Below, in pieces: positions 62,831-64,000 of a stretch of 64,000 nt of DNA. Numbering within the stretch: position 1 is the first letter of the stretch; every line of letters starts with the position of its first letter. The stretch covers positions 9,982,001 to 10,046,000 of the forward strand of contig JAZGTN010000009.1 in NCBI GenBank assembly GCA_037783415.1. The letters run 5' to 3'. The notes beneath the pieces are model-generated. The model had not been told where the DNA came from. It did not search any database and saw only the letters and a program-made list of their open reading frames with translations. A program made the position numbers and the translations under genes. This DNA is from Leptasterias polaris. Its lineage: Eukaryota; Echinodermata; Asteroidea; Forcipulatida; Asteriidae.

Positions 62831-63902
62831 ATCAACTTAAATAAGTTTTACGATACTTAATCATATATACATAATTCACTCTCGAACTCTATAGTTGGGT
62901 AGCTTTGGGTGTGGTGCTCTCATGGGGTGTGCCATGCCCACTGGAGTGAATAGCCCTCCCGCTCCGTCTCGTCCGCTAACCTCCACTCTCAAAACGTCTC
63001 TCCCTCACGGGTAGCGTTTTACTTTTCCCACATTTGAACCCTGGAAATGGTCAAAATATATATATACGGCATCTCATAATCTTCGTAGGAGTACATACAA
63101 AATAGTAGACCATATCTTCTACTTAGAAACTATCCAATTATTTACAATCAAGCACAAGTCAACGACTGTTTGGTGTACACATTTATAAAGCGTTTCAACA
63201 ATCAAACAAAATAAATTATCCTTAACTGATTTGTTTTAAAGGAAACTCTTCTTTAAGAACAAACATCAAAATTCGATTGGCTCTGTTCGTTCCATAAATC
63301 TTAAAACTTGTCGGGCTGAATAGATTCAAAATTGAATAAATAAAATTCAGACTTACAGGTCGTTCGGTCGATCCTGGTTTCTCATAATACTCTTACTCGT
63401 CGGCTACAAAACATCAGTTGCGGTAGTTACAATTTTTGCCATACTATAGACTTTGAACACTCAATTGCTCAAACCTTCTTCAGAATTTCATCTGGTAAAC
63501 TACTTTCTAGCACAGTTCTCAATAACCGGCTCTCACTTTGTCTATAAAGTCATCGAGGCTGACTGGCGTCCTCTCCTCGGGAATCTTAAGTCGCAAGTGA
63601 CAACTTAGAAAATATAACCGCAATCTAAAATGTTGAGCCCGCGAAAAGATGTACCCCGTGACTTCCCATCTATTGTTTATTAAAAGGGTGCAGTCTGACA
63701 ACAAAGAACTATTAACCCCTGACTAACAGCCAATCACAGAGTGGATAAGATCAAATTCACATAACTTAAATTCTTTCAACTCGACCCTTATACGAACTTT
63801 ACGGGCTCCTTGGCCACCATAATATATATTTTTGTTTCGTCTGAAACGAACACTTAACTTTACACAAATAGTAATTTCTCTAATTTAATCACTTCGTGAC
63901 AA
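62831..63902. mobile_element. ~1.07-kb insertion in intron 1 of receptor copy C
   Basis: Copies A and C match up to AGTTTAAACAAT (A: AGTATAAACAAT) and again from ATGTCAAAA. The DNA between is absent from copy A. No transposase, TIR or clear target duplication found by eye. Contains an AT run (63058-63065) and a GC-richer stretch at about 62930-63020. Confidence 0.6.
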
Positions 63903-64000
63903 ATGTCAAAAGGAAGAAAAATAACATGCGAATTAAATTTAAAGCATAAAACGAACGTCATCGTACACACTAAAATTCCTTGTGTAATGAACACTTGAGT

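Overview
The window is eukaryotic, intron-rich animal DNA, low in gene density and full of short inverted-repeat transposons (MITEs), tRNA-like repeats, minisatellites and 5'-truncated LINEs. The gene families (NIDO protein, Ig/FN3 receptor tyrosine kinase), tRNA-Ser clusters and MITE style suggest a marine invertebrate deuterostome. I lean towards an echinoderm, perhaps a sea star. That is inference; no species-diagnostic gene is present.

Left part (1-28,600, mostly minus strand). A phase-consistent seven-exon gene model runs from a signal-peptide exon at 22988-22928, across a 16.4-kb intron, to exons between 6538 and 2102. It encodes a secreted or membrane protein with a NIDO domain followed by an IPT/TIG domain (mesh/mucin-4-like class) and continues beyond the left edge. 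Its giant first intron holds an apparently complete two-exon piggyBac transposon (8373-11699, TTAA on both sides, ~591-aa transposase with three Asp), a 104-bp satellite array (about 18.76-21.5 kb), many MITEs and several tRNA-like repeats. A TATA-driven exon at about 28590-28436 may be an alternative or broken first exon.

Middle (28.8-38 kb). A tandem cluster of tRNA-Ser genes, mixed AGA and UGA anticodons, all on the minus strand (29.2-30.9 kb). A remnant of a LINE ORF1 with a PHD-like finger, then a 42-bp minisatellite. Next comes a truncated receptor gene copy (signal exon, first Ig exon and the first 66 bp of the second Ig exon). It is fused at 37112 to a duplicate of the DNA beside the tRNA cluster, with its own tRNA-Ser copies. 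A composite-looking element (two 480-bp TIR copies around 1.4 kb) sits inside an older 173-bp MITE in this copy.

Right part (39.6-64 kb, plus strand). A complete 19-exon receptor tyrosine kinase gene (39641-55712, 1172 aa). It has a signal peptide, five Ig domains, an FN3 domain, a Cys-containing domain with a furin-type basic site, one TM helix and an FGFR/VEGFR-type kinase. All splice phases agree. LINE remnants lie in introns 2 and 11 and directly after the stop codon. Downstream are decayed Ig exons (58.76-59.57 kb), an orphan signal-peptide exon (60185-60248) and the first exon of a third receptor copy (62426-62489), whose Ig exon should lie just past the right edge. The locus is therefore an expanding and decaying tandem array of Ig-type receptor kinase genes.
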